A stretch of DNA of 64,000 bases, from positions 434,001 to 498,000 of the forward strand of contig NZ_AP014836.1 in the NCBI RefSeq assembly GCF_002356115.1, written 5' to 3'. A program made the position numbers and the translations under genes. Positions 39,130-49,219 of this stretch are shown piece by piece. The stretch's first letter is position 1; each line of letters begins with the position of its first letter. This DNA is from Candidatus Nitrosoglobus terrae (lineage in GTDB: Bacteria > Pseudomonadota > Gammaproteobacteria > Nitrosococcales > Nitrosococcaceae). The notes under the pieces are model-generated. The model made no database searches, was not told the DNA's origin, and worked only from the letters and a program-made list of their open reading frames with translations.

Positions 39130-40025
39130 GATTTAGCAGAAAGACTACCGCGAAGATTAATCAGACTGTCAACAATGCCAATGGTAGCTAGGCCAATAAT
39201 AAAATTGGGCGTAAAGAAGAAAAGCCCTAGGTAAACAGGTAGGAGCCATAGCTGGGGTAATTTACGAGCTGTAACTATTTCATGGATAGCGGCTAAGCCT
39301 TGGAATAAGTACATCATAATTGAAATAATGAGTATATCAATTAAGATATGAGCCTTATTATCAAAAACCCCAATAAACACAATTATAGCAAGAAGAAGAA
39401 TGAAAAAAGTAAGGTTGCGAGGTAAGCGTAAGGCATAGAATTCTTTTACAAACCCACCTGGGTTATAGAGAAGTCCTTGCCACCAGCGGGCTAATAATAT
39501 AGTTACCATAAGATTAAGACCAAAGAGCATAGAAACTAGCCCGTTCATCAAGATTAGCGCGTTCACTTGGGTAAGCTGCTCTGCGGTGATGCCTTCAATA
39601 TTCGCTTGATGAATAACTTGTTCTATTAATTGTTGCCACCATGCAGTAACATCGCCAGTTATCAGATACATACTTGCAGCAAATAAAGCCGCGAATCCTC
39701 CGATAGCTAGTAGAGTTAAAGCCTGAGACTGAGTAATTCGTAATATCCAACAGCCTAATACATTGGGTAGCCATAATCCTACTAGAAGAGGAAAGGTTAA
39801 ATCTGCTCTTCCGGTTACGACTAGGAAAGTTGTTGCTACAATTAATGCAGCACCGGCAGTAACTATGAGGCCCTCTTTGATTCCATGCCGTAGGGTTACG
39901 AGACCTACCGTAGCGCCACTAAATAAAGAGAACGGCGGCAGGGCAACAGCAAGTGTACCTAATAACCCAGCTATAGCTATTGCGTAGTGGCGACCTTTCA
40001 TAATAAATTGGGCAAACTCACGCAT
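39126..40025 (-). CDS. DUF2232 predicted membrane protein
   Basis: A 299-residue integral membrane protein with about eight helices in the pattern of DUF2232 (YybS-like). The N-terminal [21 protein letters not shown] segment and the final helix [31 protein letters not shown] are typical. Family members are often near ribosomal protein genes and their function is unknown; some resemble S components of ECF transporters. Here it stands alone, convergent with nagZ. Confidence 0.8.
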   Translation of the reverse strand: MREFAQFIMKGRHYAIAIAGLLGTLAVALPPFSLFSGATVGLVTLRHGIKEGLIVTAGAALIVATTFLVVTGRADLTFPLLVGLWLPNVLGCWILRITQSQALTLLAIGGFAALFAASMYLITGDVTAWWQQLIEQVIHQANIEGITAEQLTQVNALILMNGLVSMLFGLNLMVTILLARWWQGLLYNPGGFVKEFYALRLPRNLTFFILLLAIIVFIGVFDNKAHILIDILIISIMMYLFQGLAAIHEIVTARKLPQLWLLPVYLGLFFFTPNFIIGLATIGIVDSLINLRGSLSAKS

Positions 40026-40489
40026 CTTTTATTACCTTTATTGCTAATTTTAAGAAACTTATACTACTTTGGATGGTTATTTTGCCCTAATTATTAAGCT
40101 AATTTAATAATATAATTGAAGAATCAATTTATTTTATGGTTTTTACCATTAACTAATGAGAGATTAAACCAGTATTGATGATACCTAGCTAGGCCAAATT
40201 ATCTCTAAGCTGGGTATAGCTAAATAGTTATGGCTATTACTTATATTATTAAAATTTTAGATTAAGAGACTTGTTTTTAAAATAAGAATAGTTGATTTTG
40301 TTAAGCGTGCCTTTAAAAATTATGAAACTTTAAGCTAAAAATAGGGAATATTATTTTTATGTATTTTAATACGCTATATTAATTAATGGTTTATTAAGCA
40401 CTAATTTAAATAGTATAAATTTTTATCGTGGTAGAAAAATTAGCAATATTAATTAGTTTTAATAATTTCTCAGCAAGAAAGGGGTATTG
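40026..40489. other. intergenic region between divergent genes
   Basis: About 460 AT-rich bases between the DUF2232 gene and the purine-salvage genes. It should contain promoters for both directions. Several short AT palindromes are present but none stands out, and I see no gene or RNA structure I can support. Confidence 0.45.
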
Positions 40490-41041
40490 ATGGGAGATAT
40501 TTTACAGGAAATTGAATCTGTCTATAAAAAAGCAGACTGTCTTTATACGCGCCCCCAAGTAGAGGCAGCGTTAGATCGATTGGCTCAGGAGATTACCATA
40601 AAACTAAGTACTTATAACCCGTTGCTGTTGTGCTGTATGATAGGCGGTATTATTCCTTGCGGGGGCCTTTTACCGCGCCTTAATTTTCCACTACAGCTTG
40701 ATTATATCCATGCTACTCGCTATCAAGGAGAGATTGAGGGTGGGGTATTACGCTGGCTATATAAACCATTAACTCCACTTCGAGGTCGAACTGTACTTGT
40801 GATTGATGATATCTTTGATGAAGGGCATACCCTAGCTGCTATCTTAGAATATTGCCGAGAGGAAGGGGCAACTGCTTACAGTGCCGTATTAGTAGATAAA
40901 CTACATGATCGTAAGCGTGATGGTTTATCTGCAGATTTTATAGGGCTTAGGGCAGAGGATTATTATCTATTTGGTTATGGCTTAGATTATAAAGGATATC
41001 TTCGTAATGCGCCTGGAGTTTACGCCTTAAGGAGATCGTAA
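40490..41041 (+). CDS. hpt: hypoxanthine-guanine phosphoribosyltransferase
   Basis: A 183-residue type I purine phosphoribosyltransferase that makes IMP or GMP from hypoxanthine or guanine and PRPP. The PRPP motif is VLVIDDIFDEGHTLAAIL at about residue 100, and the LQLDYIHATRYQG flexible-loop region precedes it. The ATG at 40490 follows an AAGAAAGGGG ribosome site; a TTG three bases earlier is less likely. The gene after it makes hypoxanthine from methylthioinosine, so the two would act in sequence. Activity toward hypoxanthine rather than xanthine is inferred. Confidence 0.87.
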   Translation: MGDILQEIESVYKKADCLYTRPQVEAALDRLAQEITIKLSTYNPLLLCCMIGGIIPCGGLLPRLNFPLQLDYIHATRYQGEIEGGVLRWLYKPLTPLRGRTVLVIDDIFDEGHTLAAILEYCREEGATAYSAVLVDKLHDRKRDGLSADFIGLRAEDYYLFGYGLDYKGYLRNAPGVYALRRS

Positions 41042-41049
41042 AGTAACTA

Positions 41050-41790
41050 ATGGCAAATCTAGCAATTATTGGCGGCACGGGGTTAACCGCGTTAAAGCAT
41101 CTGGAGATTACTCAGCAAGAGACAATAGGCACTCCTTTTGGAGAGCCTTCCTCTTCACTAGTATATGGCCGGTTTTATGGTAAAGAAATTGTATTTTTAC
41201 CTCGGCATGGTTTTCATCATAGTATTCCGCCCCATAAGATTAATTATCGAGCTAACCTGTGGGCTTTAAAAGAAATTGGAATTACTCAGGTGGTAGCTAT
41301 AGCAGCGGTAGGGGGTATTAATTCTGAGTATGCTATAGCTGATCTTATTATTCCTGATCAGATTATTGATTATACATGGGGTCGCGCCCATACTTTTTAC
41401 GAGCAAGATCAAGATCCAGTGGTTCATATTGATTTTACTCATCCTTATTCTGAGGGTCTGCGCAACCTGCTCCTTAAAGCCGCCTTAATTGCGGGTTTAA
41501 ATATCAAGGATAGAGGGATTTACGGTGCCGTTCAGGGACCTCGTTTAGAAGCAGCAGCAGAGATTAACCGTCTTGAGCGGGATGGCTGCCATATGGTAGG
41601 AATGACGGGTATGCCTGAAGCTGCGCTGGCGAGAGAATTAGGGCTAAACTATGCTGCGGTTGCAGTGATTGCTAATCCAGCAGCAGGCCGTGGTGAAGGG
41701 ATTATTGAGATGAGTAGTATTGAACAAAATCTTAAACTGGGTATGGGAAAAGTTCTTCTGTTGCTAGAGCAGCTTATTTCTTTAATCTGA
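41050..41790 (+). CDS. S-methyl-5'-thioinosine phosphorylase
   Basis: A 246-residue member of the MTAP/PNP family. The start LAIIGGTGL is the phosphate-binding loop, followed by FLPRHGFHHSIPPHKINYRANLWALKEIG and AVGGINSEY. The specificity region reads HMVGMTGMPEAALARELGLNYAAVAVIANPAAG; an Asn-Pro near the purine site and the overall length fit the thioinosine-specific enzymes described in Pseudomonas. It would release hypoxanthine from methylthioinosine in polyamine by-product salvage. It lies eight bases after hpt, which would use the hypoxanthine, and 19 bases before the deformylase gene. Confidence 0.85.
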   Translation: MANLAIIGGTGLTALKHLEITQQETIGTPFGEPSSSLVYGRFYGKEIVFLPRHGFHHSIPPHKINYRANLWALKEIGITQVVAIAAVGGINSEYAIADLIIPDQIIDYTWGRAHTFYEQDQDPVVHIDFTHPYSEGLRNLLLKAALIAGLNIKDRGIYGAVQGPRLEAAAEINRLERDGCHMVGMTGMPEAALARELGLNYAAVAVIANPAAGRGEGIIEMSSIEQNLKLGMGKVLLLLEQLISLI

Positions 41791-41809
41791 TTTTAAAAAA
41801 TAGCTATCT

Positions 41810-42352
41810 ATGCCGGTACGCACAGTATTACGGATGGGACATCCCTTTTTAAATAAAATTGCCGATCCAGTTATTACATTTGATATTCCTGAGCTTAATG
41901 AGCTTGTTATTGATATGTTTGATACGATGGCTGCCTATAATGGTGCTGGCCTCGCTGCCCCTCAGATTGGGGTAGGATTACGAGTGGTAATCTTTGGTGC
42001 TAAAACTAATCCACGCTATCCTCAGATGGAACCAGTCCCAGTGACTATCTTAATTAACCCCGTTATTGATCCTGTAGAAGAAGTTATGGAGGAAGGTTGG
42101 GAGGGCTGCTTGAGTGTTCCCGGTTTACGAGGGCTAGTGCCGCGTTATAGTCATATCCGTTATTGCGGGTACGATCAAACAGGTAACCCTATCGCCCGAG
42201 AGGTTGAAGGATTTCATGCTAGGGTCGTACAGCATGAGTGTGATCATTTAGACGGCATTCTTTTCCCTCGCCGGATTAAAGATTTTTCCCATTTTGGGTT
42301 TGAGGAAGAGCTTTTTATGGATCTAGATAAAGAGGATAGGTCTGTAGATTAG
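41810..42352 (+). CDS. def: peptide deformylase
   Basis: A 180-residue metalloenzyme that removes formyl groups from nascent proteins. All three motifs are present: [11 protein letters not shown] near residue 44, EGCLSVPG with the Cys metal ligand near residue 102, and QHECDHLDG with both His ligands and the catalytic Glu near residue 145. The sequence resembles second-copy deformylases more than the one beside fmt, so another def gene probably exists elsewhere. It is the last gene of the three-gene unit after hpt and the phosphorylase. Confidence 0.94.
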   Translation: MPVRTVLRMGHPFLNKIADPVITFDIPELNELVIDMFDTMAAYNGAGLAAPQIGVGLRVVIFGAKTNPRYPQMEPVPVTILINPVIDPVEEVMEEGWEGCLSVPGLRGLVPRYSHIRYCGYDQTGNPIAREVEGFHARVVQHECDHLDGILFPRRIKDFSHFGFEEELFMDLDKEDRSVD

Positions 42353-42374
42353 AATTTATACATAAATGGGTACT

Positions 42375-43820
42375 TTATAAGGATCCGGAAACGTCTTCTA
42401 GGGATTTTCCCTCGGCATCAAAGCCAAAAAATAGCCCGATGATACCCGCTATTATCATAACGCAAGCAGCTAATAAATAACCAAGCGTTAATGAACCGCG
42501 ATAAATTCCTTGACTAATGAGTATTCCAAAAACTGCTGGGGCAATAGCCCCGGTAATCTGGGCAATAGCAAAAAAGTAGGAAATGGCCTGATTTCGTAAT
42601 GCCAAAGGAAATATTTCACTGATGGTGAGATAAGCTGAAGAGGCACCAGCAGAGGCAAAGAAAAATGAGATGCTCCAGAGAAGGGTTTGGGTTGTGGGAG
42701 ACAAAATTCCTTGATAAAAGAGTACTGCCGAGCTAGCAAGTACTACGCCAGCGGTGCTGTAAGTTGCAAAAATCATTTTTCGTCGGCCAATGGTGTCAAA
42801 AAGAGGCCCGAGAATAAGTGGCCCAGCAAGATTGCCAATAGCAAAGGGGAGAAAAAAATCTTGGGTTGAATCTAAAGGAATATAGTAAAAATTTTTTAAC
42901 ACGAGCACGTAAGCAAAGAAAATCGCGTTATAAAAAAATGACTGCGCAACCATCAGGGAAAAACTGAGCAATGTTTGCCGAGGGTATTTCGTTAAGAGAA
43001 TCTTAATGAGTTCAGTGGGGTGAAGATTTTTATAGGGCACGATGGGTATACGCTTGCTTTTAGGTACTTCACTTAGATTATAGCCCTGACCTTGGATTTG
43101 AACTTCAATATCGTTAACGACTTGTTCCGCTTCGTTTACATGGCCATGGCTTAGCAGCCATCGCGGACTCTCAGGTAGATGGCGGCGTAGAAAAATAATG
43201 ATAAAACCCAAAGCGGGTCCCAAGAAAAAGCCAATTCGCCAACCTATTTCTGTTGGAATAATACTGGGATCTAGCAGAAATGAGTTGATAGTAGCGCCTA
43301 ATGCAGCACCTCCCCAATAAGTCCCGTATATTGCGATACTAGCATGTCCTCGATACTTTGGCGGGATAATTTCATCGATTGCAGCATTAATAGCCGCATG
43401 TTCTCCACCTATGCCAAGGCCAGAAATGAATCGAAATATTAATAGAAACCATAAAGAGAAAGAAAATCCGGCCATGCCGCCACTAAAGAGATAGATCCCT
43501 AGGGTAGCGATGAAGATTTTTTTACGCCCTAGCTGATCTGATAGTCGAGCAAAAATTAAGGCACCAATTACTTGACCCGCAAGATATATACTTGCAGTAA
43601 ACCCTACCTCTGTTGCTGTCATTTGTAAGGTTTCTTGGAATCCGGCTGAGGCGGCAATCTGCGCTTCCAAGCCATCTAAAATCCAAGCAGCCCCTAGGCC
43701 AATGACGACCATCCAATGGAATTTTGTCCATGGTAGTCGATCCATGCGGGCTGGCACTAAGCTCATTTTAGTGGATGACATTTTAGTAGTGATTATCCTG
43801 TTATCCGGTATAGACCCCAT
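42375..43820 (-). CDS. MFS metabolite:proton symporter
   Basis: A 481-residue inner-membrane transporter with twelve predicted helices. Helix 1 holds AAWILDGLEAQIAAS, with the Asp/Glu pair typical of aromatic-acid and sugar symporters. The motif A segment is ARLSDQLGRKKIF, with a second copy LFDTIGRRKMIF in the C-half, and the helix-5 signature RFISGLGIGGEHAAINAAIDEI is clear. A long cytoplasmic loop lies between the halves. An ATG at 43781 is an alternative start with a better-placed AGGA. The substrate is unknown. Confidence 0.87.
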   Translation of the reverse strand: MGSIPDNRIITTKMSSTKMSLVPARMDRLPWTKFHWMVVIGLGAAWILDGLEAQIAASAGFQETLQMTATEVGFTASIYLAGQVIGALIFARLSDQLGRKKIFIATLGIYLFSGGMAGFSFSLWFLLIFRFISGLGIGGEHAAINAAIDEIIPPKYRGHASIAIYGTYWGGAALGATINSFLLDPSIIPTEIGWRIGFFLGPALGFIIIFLRRHLPESPRWLLSHGHVNEAEQVVNDIEVQIQGQGYNLSEVPKSKRIPIVPYKNLHPTELIKILLTKYPRQTLLSFSLMVAQSFFYNAIFFAYVLVLKNFYYIPLDSTQDFFLPFAIGNLAGPLILGPLFDTIGRRKMIFATYSTAGVVLASSAVLFYQGILSPTTQTLLWSISFFFASAGASSAYLTISEIFPLALRNQAISYFFAIAQITGAIAPAVFGILISQGIYRGSLTLGYLLAACVMIIAGIIGLFFGFDAEGKSLEDVSGSL

Positions 43821-44152
43821 AGTAAGGGGTGTTATCCCAGTAAAGGTAGTAAAACTCTTGTGAATTTAGATTTTTTGGATAATAAGGTAGGGGTGATGCA
43901 AGGGATTGTTGGTTAGAATATTTAATTACGGATCATCAATTTTATCTCATGGTTTTTGCCCTATTTCAATACTGCTTTTTAATTAATTAGTCTTACTTAG
44001 AATATAAAGTATAAGAAATTAAGCTGAAGATATTCTGAACAGGCATTAATAGATTAATTACTATGCGTTTGATCTCTGTCATACTTTAATTGGGTAGCTG
44101 CGTAGCCGCTACCTATTTTTTACGGTGTCGTTTGAGCGAGTGAGGAATTATC
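43821..44152. other. divergent intergenic region before hdeD
   Basis: About 330 bases between the minus-strand symporter gene and the plus-strand HdeD gene. The only structured part I can see is the terminator-like hairpin at 44093-44119, listed separately. No gene is supported here. Confidence 0.45.
44093..44119 (+). terminator. terminator-like hairpin upstream of the HdeD gene
   Basis: GGTAGC at 44093-44098 pairs with GCTACC at 44108-44113 around a nine-base loop, and TATTTTTT follows directly. This has the form of an intrinsic terminator on the plus strand, but no gene precedes it: the upstream gene is on the other strand. It could end a small transcript or act as an attenuator of the HdeD gene, which starts 34 bases later. 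Confidence 0.45.
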
Positions 44153-44734
44153 ATGAACAATATGAAAGAAACTACTGAGATAACAGTAACTCCATTGAGC
44201 AACGGTTGGCAGATTGCATGGGGTGTTCTATTGATTATCTCTGGTTTTCTAGCGATGCTAGTGCCAGAAATTGCTGCATTGGCTACCACTCTATTTTTTG
44301 CTTGGTTGCTAGTTTTTTGTGGTGTATTTGAAATTGCTTATGCTATTCAAACGCGTACCAATGGCGGTTTTGGCTGGAAGCTAGCCTCTGGTATTTTAAC
44401 TTTGCTGCTTGGAGTGGCGATCATAGTGGCTCCAGATGTTGGGATTAAGTCGCTGGCATTATTGGTAGGTGCCTTTTTGCTTATAAGCGGCATCACGCGA
44501 ATGATGCTAGCTTTCCAATTAAAGCCATATCGGGGTTGGAGCTGGCTATTGTTTGATGGGTTATTATCGACGGTGCTGGCGATTCTGATTGTAATCGGTT
44601 GGCCGCAAAGCTCATTTGAAATTATTGGTTTACTAACCGGATTTACGTTGGTATCAGCCGGTATATGGCGAATCGTGTTAGGTCAACTGCTGCCAGAGCA
44701 CCGATTCCGCATTAAAGTATTTATAAAAAGATAA
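44153..44734 (+). CDS. HdeD-family acid-resistance membrane protein (DUF308)
   Basis: A 193-residue inner-membrane protein with six predicted helices in three DUF308 hairpins (WQIAWGVLLIISGFLAMLVPEIAALATTLFFAWLLVFCGVFEIAYA, WKLASGILTLLLGVAIIVAP and WLLFDGLLSTVLAILIVIGWPQS). The family is named for E. coli HdeD, needed for acid resistance at high cell density. The ATG has a GAGTGAGGAATT ribosome site. It fits an ammonia oxidiser that acidifies its surroundings, though the family also occurs in non-acidophiles. Confidence 0.88.
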   Translation: MNNMKETTEITVTPLSNGWQIAWGVLLIISGFLAMLVPEIAALATTLFFAWLLVFCGVFEIAYAIQTRTNGGFGWKLASGILTLLLGVAIIVAPDVGIKSLALLVGAFLLISGITRMMLAFQLKPYRGWSWLLFDGLLSTVLAILIVIGWPQSSFEIIGLLTGFTLVSAGIWRIVLGQLLPEHRFRIKVFIKR

Positions 44735-44811
44735 ACAATAGGTTGTTTGGGCCATCTGTGTTTTCTCCATTGTAAGGGGTTTATTAAAATCTATTTTTAT
44801 AGCAATCAATT

Positions 44812-47800
44812 TTAGTTGTTACTTGGCTTGTTACCCTCGTGATTTTCGCTAGGATTAGTGCTGATTTGGGCGGTGTGCTGTGGTAACTGAGGTGAAGCCG
44901 GCTCTAGCTGATCTCCAAGTAAACGACGTACAACCACATAGAACACTGGAATGAGTAATACCCCAAAAAAGGTGGCAAATAGCATACCGCCAGTAACCCC
45001 TGTTCCAATGGCCTGGCGGGCACTAGCCCCAGCGCCCGTGGAGATAACGAGCGGGAATACACCACCAATAAACGCAATTGAGGTCATGATAATAGGTCGC
45101 AAGCGTAGCCTAGCGGCCGTAATAACTGCCTCGCCTAGGCTACGCCCAGCCTTCTGCTCGTCCACTGCAAATTCAATAATTAGGATTGCATTTTTTGCCG
45201 CTAAACCCACGACGGCGACTACCCCAATATTAAAGTAGATATCATTGGGCAGATTGCGCAGGAATGAGAATAACACTATGCCCAGTAAGCCTAAAGGGAC
45301 TACCAATATCACTGCAACCGGAATTGACCAGCTTTCATAGAGCGCTGCAAGGGCTAAGAACACAATGACAATGGATAAACCTATCAAAAACATACCGGCA
45401 TCACCCGCAAGTACTTCTTGGTAGGATAAACCTGTCCAGTCGAAACCAAAACCTTTGGGTAAGTCATTACGGACGATTTTTTCTATTTCTTTCATGGCTT
45501 CACCAGAGGCATGCCCAGGGGCAGCTGCGCCAACAATTTCAATGGCTGGATAGCCATTATAGCGGGATAAGGTTGGAGGGATGACCTCCCAGGTGGCATC
45601 GATCACATTGCTTATAGAGATCATCTGAGGCAGACCATTACTCTCCATCTGAGTACTGGGAGTGTAAAAATGATGTAGCGCATCTAGTCCCATTCGGTAG
45701 GGGATATCCGCCTGAGTAAAGACGCGTTTTACCCGTCCCCCATAGTAAAAATCATTAATATAGACGGGGGCTAGCATCATACTGAGGGCATTATAGATAT
45801 CACTGACTGATAAACCCATGGACTCCGCCTGTACCCGATCCACTTTGAACTGTAGCTGTGGTGAAGGTGCTAGGGTATTAGGGCGTACTGCAGTCATCAC
45901 TGGGTTTCGATTGGCTGTGGCAGTCACTATGTTTTGGGCTTCGAGTAATTCGCTAGTAGCTTGACCAAGCTGGGCTTGTAGATACATATCAATGCCACCG
46001 AACTGACTTAGGCCGCGAATAGTGGGAAGATTAATGACAAAAATCTGCGCTTCAGGAATGGCGGCATATAGCTTAGGATTGACTCTGTTGATGAATTCTG
46101 CGGCTGTGACCTTGCGTGTGGACCAGTCCGTCAGATGGACAAAATCCATGCCCACATTCTCGCCAGAACCCACGAAGCTAAATCCGGATATCTGAAATAC
46201 GCCCTCATATCCTTCTTCTTGTTCGAGAATTTTGAGGATCCTTTCATTGACTTTCTTGGTACGCTGTATGGAAGCCCCCGGAGGTAGGGAGACCACGGCT
46301 AGGACAAAGCCTTGATCTTCATCAGGTACAAAACTCGTGGGCAGGCGGGGGTACAAAAACCCAACTAGCAGAACGAGTATTGTAAAAGCTATCATCCACC
46401 GCGGTGTATGCCTAATAGCGCTATTGACGCGGTTAATGTAGATTTTAGTAATTTTATCAAAACCCGTGTTAAACCCGCGAAAGATAAAATTTTTCTTTTC
46501 CTCATGTACGGGCTCGAGAAAACTGGCGCATAGGGCTGGAGTGAATGACAAGGCTAAGACAGCAGACAGACCCATTGATACAGCGATGGTCAGCGCGAAT
46601 TGCTTATAGATGATACCAGAGGCGCCAGGCTGAAAAGTTGAAGGAACAAAAACCGCTATTAATACGACTGTGATCGCAATAATGGCTCCAGTGATCTGCC
46701 CCATAGCCTTACGGCTGGCATCTTTTGGGGATAAACCTTCCTCGGTCATGATACGTTCAACATTCTCGATCACCACAATAGCATCATCCACTACGATACC
46801 AATAGCCAGCACCATGCCAAATAAGCTTAATTGATTAATACTGAAGCCTAGTGCCAGCAGACCGATGAAAGTACCTAATAAGGCTACCGGGATGATTAAA
46901 GTGGGGATAATCGTGGCTCGTATATTTTGCAGAAAGATGAATACTACAATAAAGACCAGAGCGGTTGCCTCAACTAGGGTATGGAGAACTTCTTTGATTG
47001 AACGCTTGACGAAAGGAGTCGTATTGTAAGGGATAACCCAAGTGACGCCCTCAGGGAAATTTTTCTCCAGTTCCTGCATTTTAGCAAGCACTACTTTTTC
47101 CACGTCCAAAGCGTTAGCCCCAGGGAGCAGTTGTATTCCAAACGCGCCAGTAGGGATACCGCTCCAACGGGTGGAGGTACCATAGGTTTGAGGGCCAAAT
47201 GACATTTTGGCTACATCCTTGAGCTTGACCGTAGTGCCATTAGGATCAGCGCGCAAAATGATGTTTTCAAACTGATCTGGGGTATTAAATCGGCCCTCAG
47301 CAGAGGCGATAATACTTAACCCTTGACCATTAATTGCTGGATCAGAGCCTATTGCACCGGCTGCAAACTGTACATTTTGTGTGGCTATGGCATTTCGTAC
47401 TTGGGTTGCTGATAGGCCGTAGCCTCGAAGCTTATCCGGATTAAGCCAGATACGCATCGCGTATTCTGAGCCAAGATGACGGATATGACCTACGCCAGAA
47501 ATACGGCCCATAGGCTCAAGCAGCTGGGAGGCGATAATATCGTCAAGACGATGGGCGTCAATTTCTGGATTACTCGAAAGTAGCGCAATGAATAACAGAA
47601 AATCAGGGTTGTTTTTAACTACTTCTACCCCTTGTTTATTGACCTCGTCAGGTAGTCGTGGGGTAGCTAGGGGGAGCTTGTTTTGTACTTGTACTTGGGC
47701 AATATCTGGATCTGTGCCGACTTCAAAGGTTAAGGTAATTTGGGCGGTGCCATTAGCGCTTGATTGAGAAGTGAAATAGAGCAAGTGATCGATACCGGTG

Positions 47801-48006
47801 AGCTGTGGCTCAATGACCTGCGTCACTGTTTTTTCAACAGTATCGGCACTAGCGCCAGGATAGGTCGCGCTTATTACTACTTGGGGAGGGGCAATGGTGG
47901 GATATGCAGCTATACCCATTCTAAATATGGACAGCACACCCAGCATACTAATTAGGATGGCGATTACCCAAGCGAAAATCGGACGGTCGATAAAGAAACT
48001 TGCCAT
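44812..48006 (-). CDS. RND multidrug efflux permease (HAE1, AcrB-like)
   Basis: A 1064-residue inner-membrane pump of full HAE1 length. The N-terminus MASFFIDRPIFAWVIAILISMLG and the proton-relay pair in GMVLAIGIVVDDAIVVIENVER (two Asp in helix 4) are as in AcrB. Helix 10-11 segments with AAKNAILIIEFA contain the essential Lys. It exports hydrophobic drugs or toxic metabolites with an adaptor and an outer-membrane factor. The adaptor gene is 49 bases upstream; no outer-membrane factor gene follows, so it probably borrows one, perhaps from the Emr-type cluster. Confidence 0.95.
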   Translation of the reverse strand: MASFFIDRPIFAWVIAILISMLGVLSIFRMGIAAYPTIAPPQVVISATYPGASADTVEKTVTQVIEPQLTGIDHLLYFTSQSSANGTAQITLTFEVGTDPDIAQVQVQNKLPLATPRLPDEVNKQGVEVVKNNPDFLLFIALLSSNPEIDAHRLDDIIASQLLEPMGRISGVGHIRHLGSEYAMRIWLNPDKLRGYGLSATQVRNAIATQNVQFAAGAIGSDPAINGQGLSIIASAEGRFNTPDQFENIILRADPNGTTVKLKDVAKMSFGPQTYGTSTRWSGIPTGAFGIQLLPGANALDVEKVVLAKMQELEKNFPEGVTWVIPYNTTPFVKRSIKEVLHTLVEATALVFIVVFIFLQNIRATIIPTLIIPVALLGTFIGLLALGFSINQLSLFGMVLAIGIVVDDAIVVIENVERIMTEEGLSPKDASRKAMGQITGAIIAITVVLIAVFVPSTFQPGASGIIYKQFALTIAVSMGLSAVLALSFTPALCASFLEPVHEEKKNFIFRGFNTGFDKITKIYINRVNSAIRHTPRWMIAFTILVLLVGFLYPRLPTSFVPDEDQGFVLAVVSLPPGASIQRTKKVNERILKILEQEEGYEGVFQISGFSFVGSGENVGMDFVHLTDWSTRKVTAAEFINRVNPKLYAAIPEAQIFVINLPTIRGLSQFGGIDMYLQAQLGQATSELLEAQNIVTATANRNPVMTAVRPNTLAPSPQLQFKVDRVQAESMGLSVSDIYNALSMMLAPVYINDFYYGGRVKRVFTQADIPYRMGLDALHHFYTPSTQMESNGLPQMISISNVIDATWEVIPPTLSRYNGYPAIEIVGAAAPGHASGEAMKEIEKIVRNDLPKGFGFDWTGLSYQEVLAGDAGMFLIGLSIVIVFLALAALYESWSIPVAVILVVPLGLLGIVLFSFLRNLPNDIYFNIGVVAVVGLAAKNAILIIEFAVDEQKAGRSLGEAVITAARLRLRPIIMTSIAFIGGVFPLVISTGAGASARQAIGTGVTGGMLFATFFGVLLIPVFYVVVRRLLGDQLEPASPQLPQHTAQISTNPSENHEGNKPSNN

Positions 48007-48055
48007 AATTTAGTAGTCGCTATTTACTTTTTTCAGGGAGAAATGGGGTTATCTA

Positions 48056-49219
48056 TCACTCATCATCTGGCAATTCCTGTGGAATGGCGTTAACTGGCAT
48101 TCCTTCTCTAACTCTCTGTAATCCTGACACAATAACTTGTTCTCCAGCTTTAAGACCACCAGTGATTATCCAATTACCCTCACGCATATCTTGGGTGATT
48201 ACGTTACGATGAATAGCTTTGCTATCTTGACTCACAATCATGACATAGGTACCACCAGTGTCTCGCTGCACAGCCTCTTGGGAGATAAGGAACACATTAT
48301 GGGATCTACCTAACTTGGCTTTTATGGCTACGAATGTACCTGGCAATAGATAATATTCTGGGTTAGGGACTACAGCCCGTAGATCTACTGATCCAGTCTC
48401 TGGATGAACTATACTGGCGGAGAAGTCTACTACCCCCAATTCAGGATAAGGACTACCATCGGGAAGGGTAAGCTGTACCGTAGTTTGATTTCGTTTAGCT
48501 AAGGTGACATTACCCTTACGCTGCGCATGGCGCATTTGCTCCATTTCCCTGATGCTCATCGTGAAGTTGACATAGAGGGGATCGATTTGATCGACAGTGG
48601 TCAGTAAGGTAGATTCATCTACTCCTTGATCGCCTTTACCAACTAAGGCTCCTTCTGTCACTTGCTGTTTATCAGCTCGACCACTGATGGGTGAAATAAC
48701 GTCAGTGTAGCTTAAATTAATACGGGCTGTTTGTACGTTAGCCTGAGCTTGCTGTACTGCAGCAGCGGCAGTACGTTCAGCAGCTTCAGCATTATTTAGG
48801 TCAGTTTGAGTAATGAAACCTTTAACGATTAACTTGCGGGCACGATCTGCATTAATTTTATTATTAGTATAAGTTGCTTGGGTCTGTGCCAGTATCGCTA
48901 AGTTGGCGTCCAATACAGCTTTAAAGGGTAATGGATCAATTTGGAACAGTAGCTGGCCTTTTTTAACCTCAGTGCCTTCATCATAAGCACGTTTGAGTAA
49001 TATTCCTGCTACCCTGGCGCGTACATCAGCACTACGGTAGGGGGATAACCGGCCAACTTGCTCTTTAGTGAGAGGTAAATCCTGTGGCTGAGCTTGAATT
49101 ATTCCAACTTTAGGGGCGGGCGGTGCTAATGTTCCTTGCGGTCCATTTTTATCACTGCAACCAGCAATTGCCAGTAAACTGATGCATAATATCAAGACGT
49201 TCAGTACTAGAGGTTGCAT
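48056..49219 (-). CDS. RND efflux periplasmic adaptor lipoprotein (AcrA-like)
   Basis: A 387-residue membrane-fusion protein. The ATG at 49219 has a GGAG ribosome site and gives a lipoprotein signal MQPLVLNVLILCISLLAIAGC; a GTG at 49243 would add eight residues. The lipoyl halves are VRARVAGILLKRAYDEGTEVKKGQLLFQID and TDVISPISGRADKQQVTEGALVGKG, separated by a coiled coil. The C-terminal barrel and membrane-proximal domains follow. It makes an operon with the downstream RND permease. No TetR-type repressor gene is adjacent. Confidence 0.93.
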   Translation of the reverse strand: MQPLVLNVLILCISLLAIAGCSDKNGPQGTLAPPAPKVGIIQAQPQDLPLTKEQVGRLSPYRSADVRARVAGILLKRAYDEGTEVKKGQLLFQIDPLPFKAVLDANLAILAQTQATYTNNKINADRARKLIVKGFITQTDLNNAEAAERTAAAAVQQAQANVQTARINLSYTDVISPISGRADKQQVTEGALVGKGDQGVDESTLLTTVDQIDPLYVNFTMSIREMEQMRHAQRKGNVTLAKRNQTTVQLTLPDGSPYPELGVVDFSASIVHPETGSVDLRAVVPNPEYYLLPGTFVAIKAKLGRSHNVFLISQEAVQRDTGGTYVMIVSQDSKAIHRNVITQDMREGNWIITGGLKAGEQVIVSGLQRVREGMPVNAIPQELPDDE

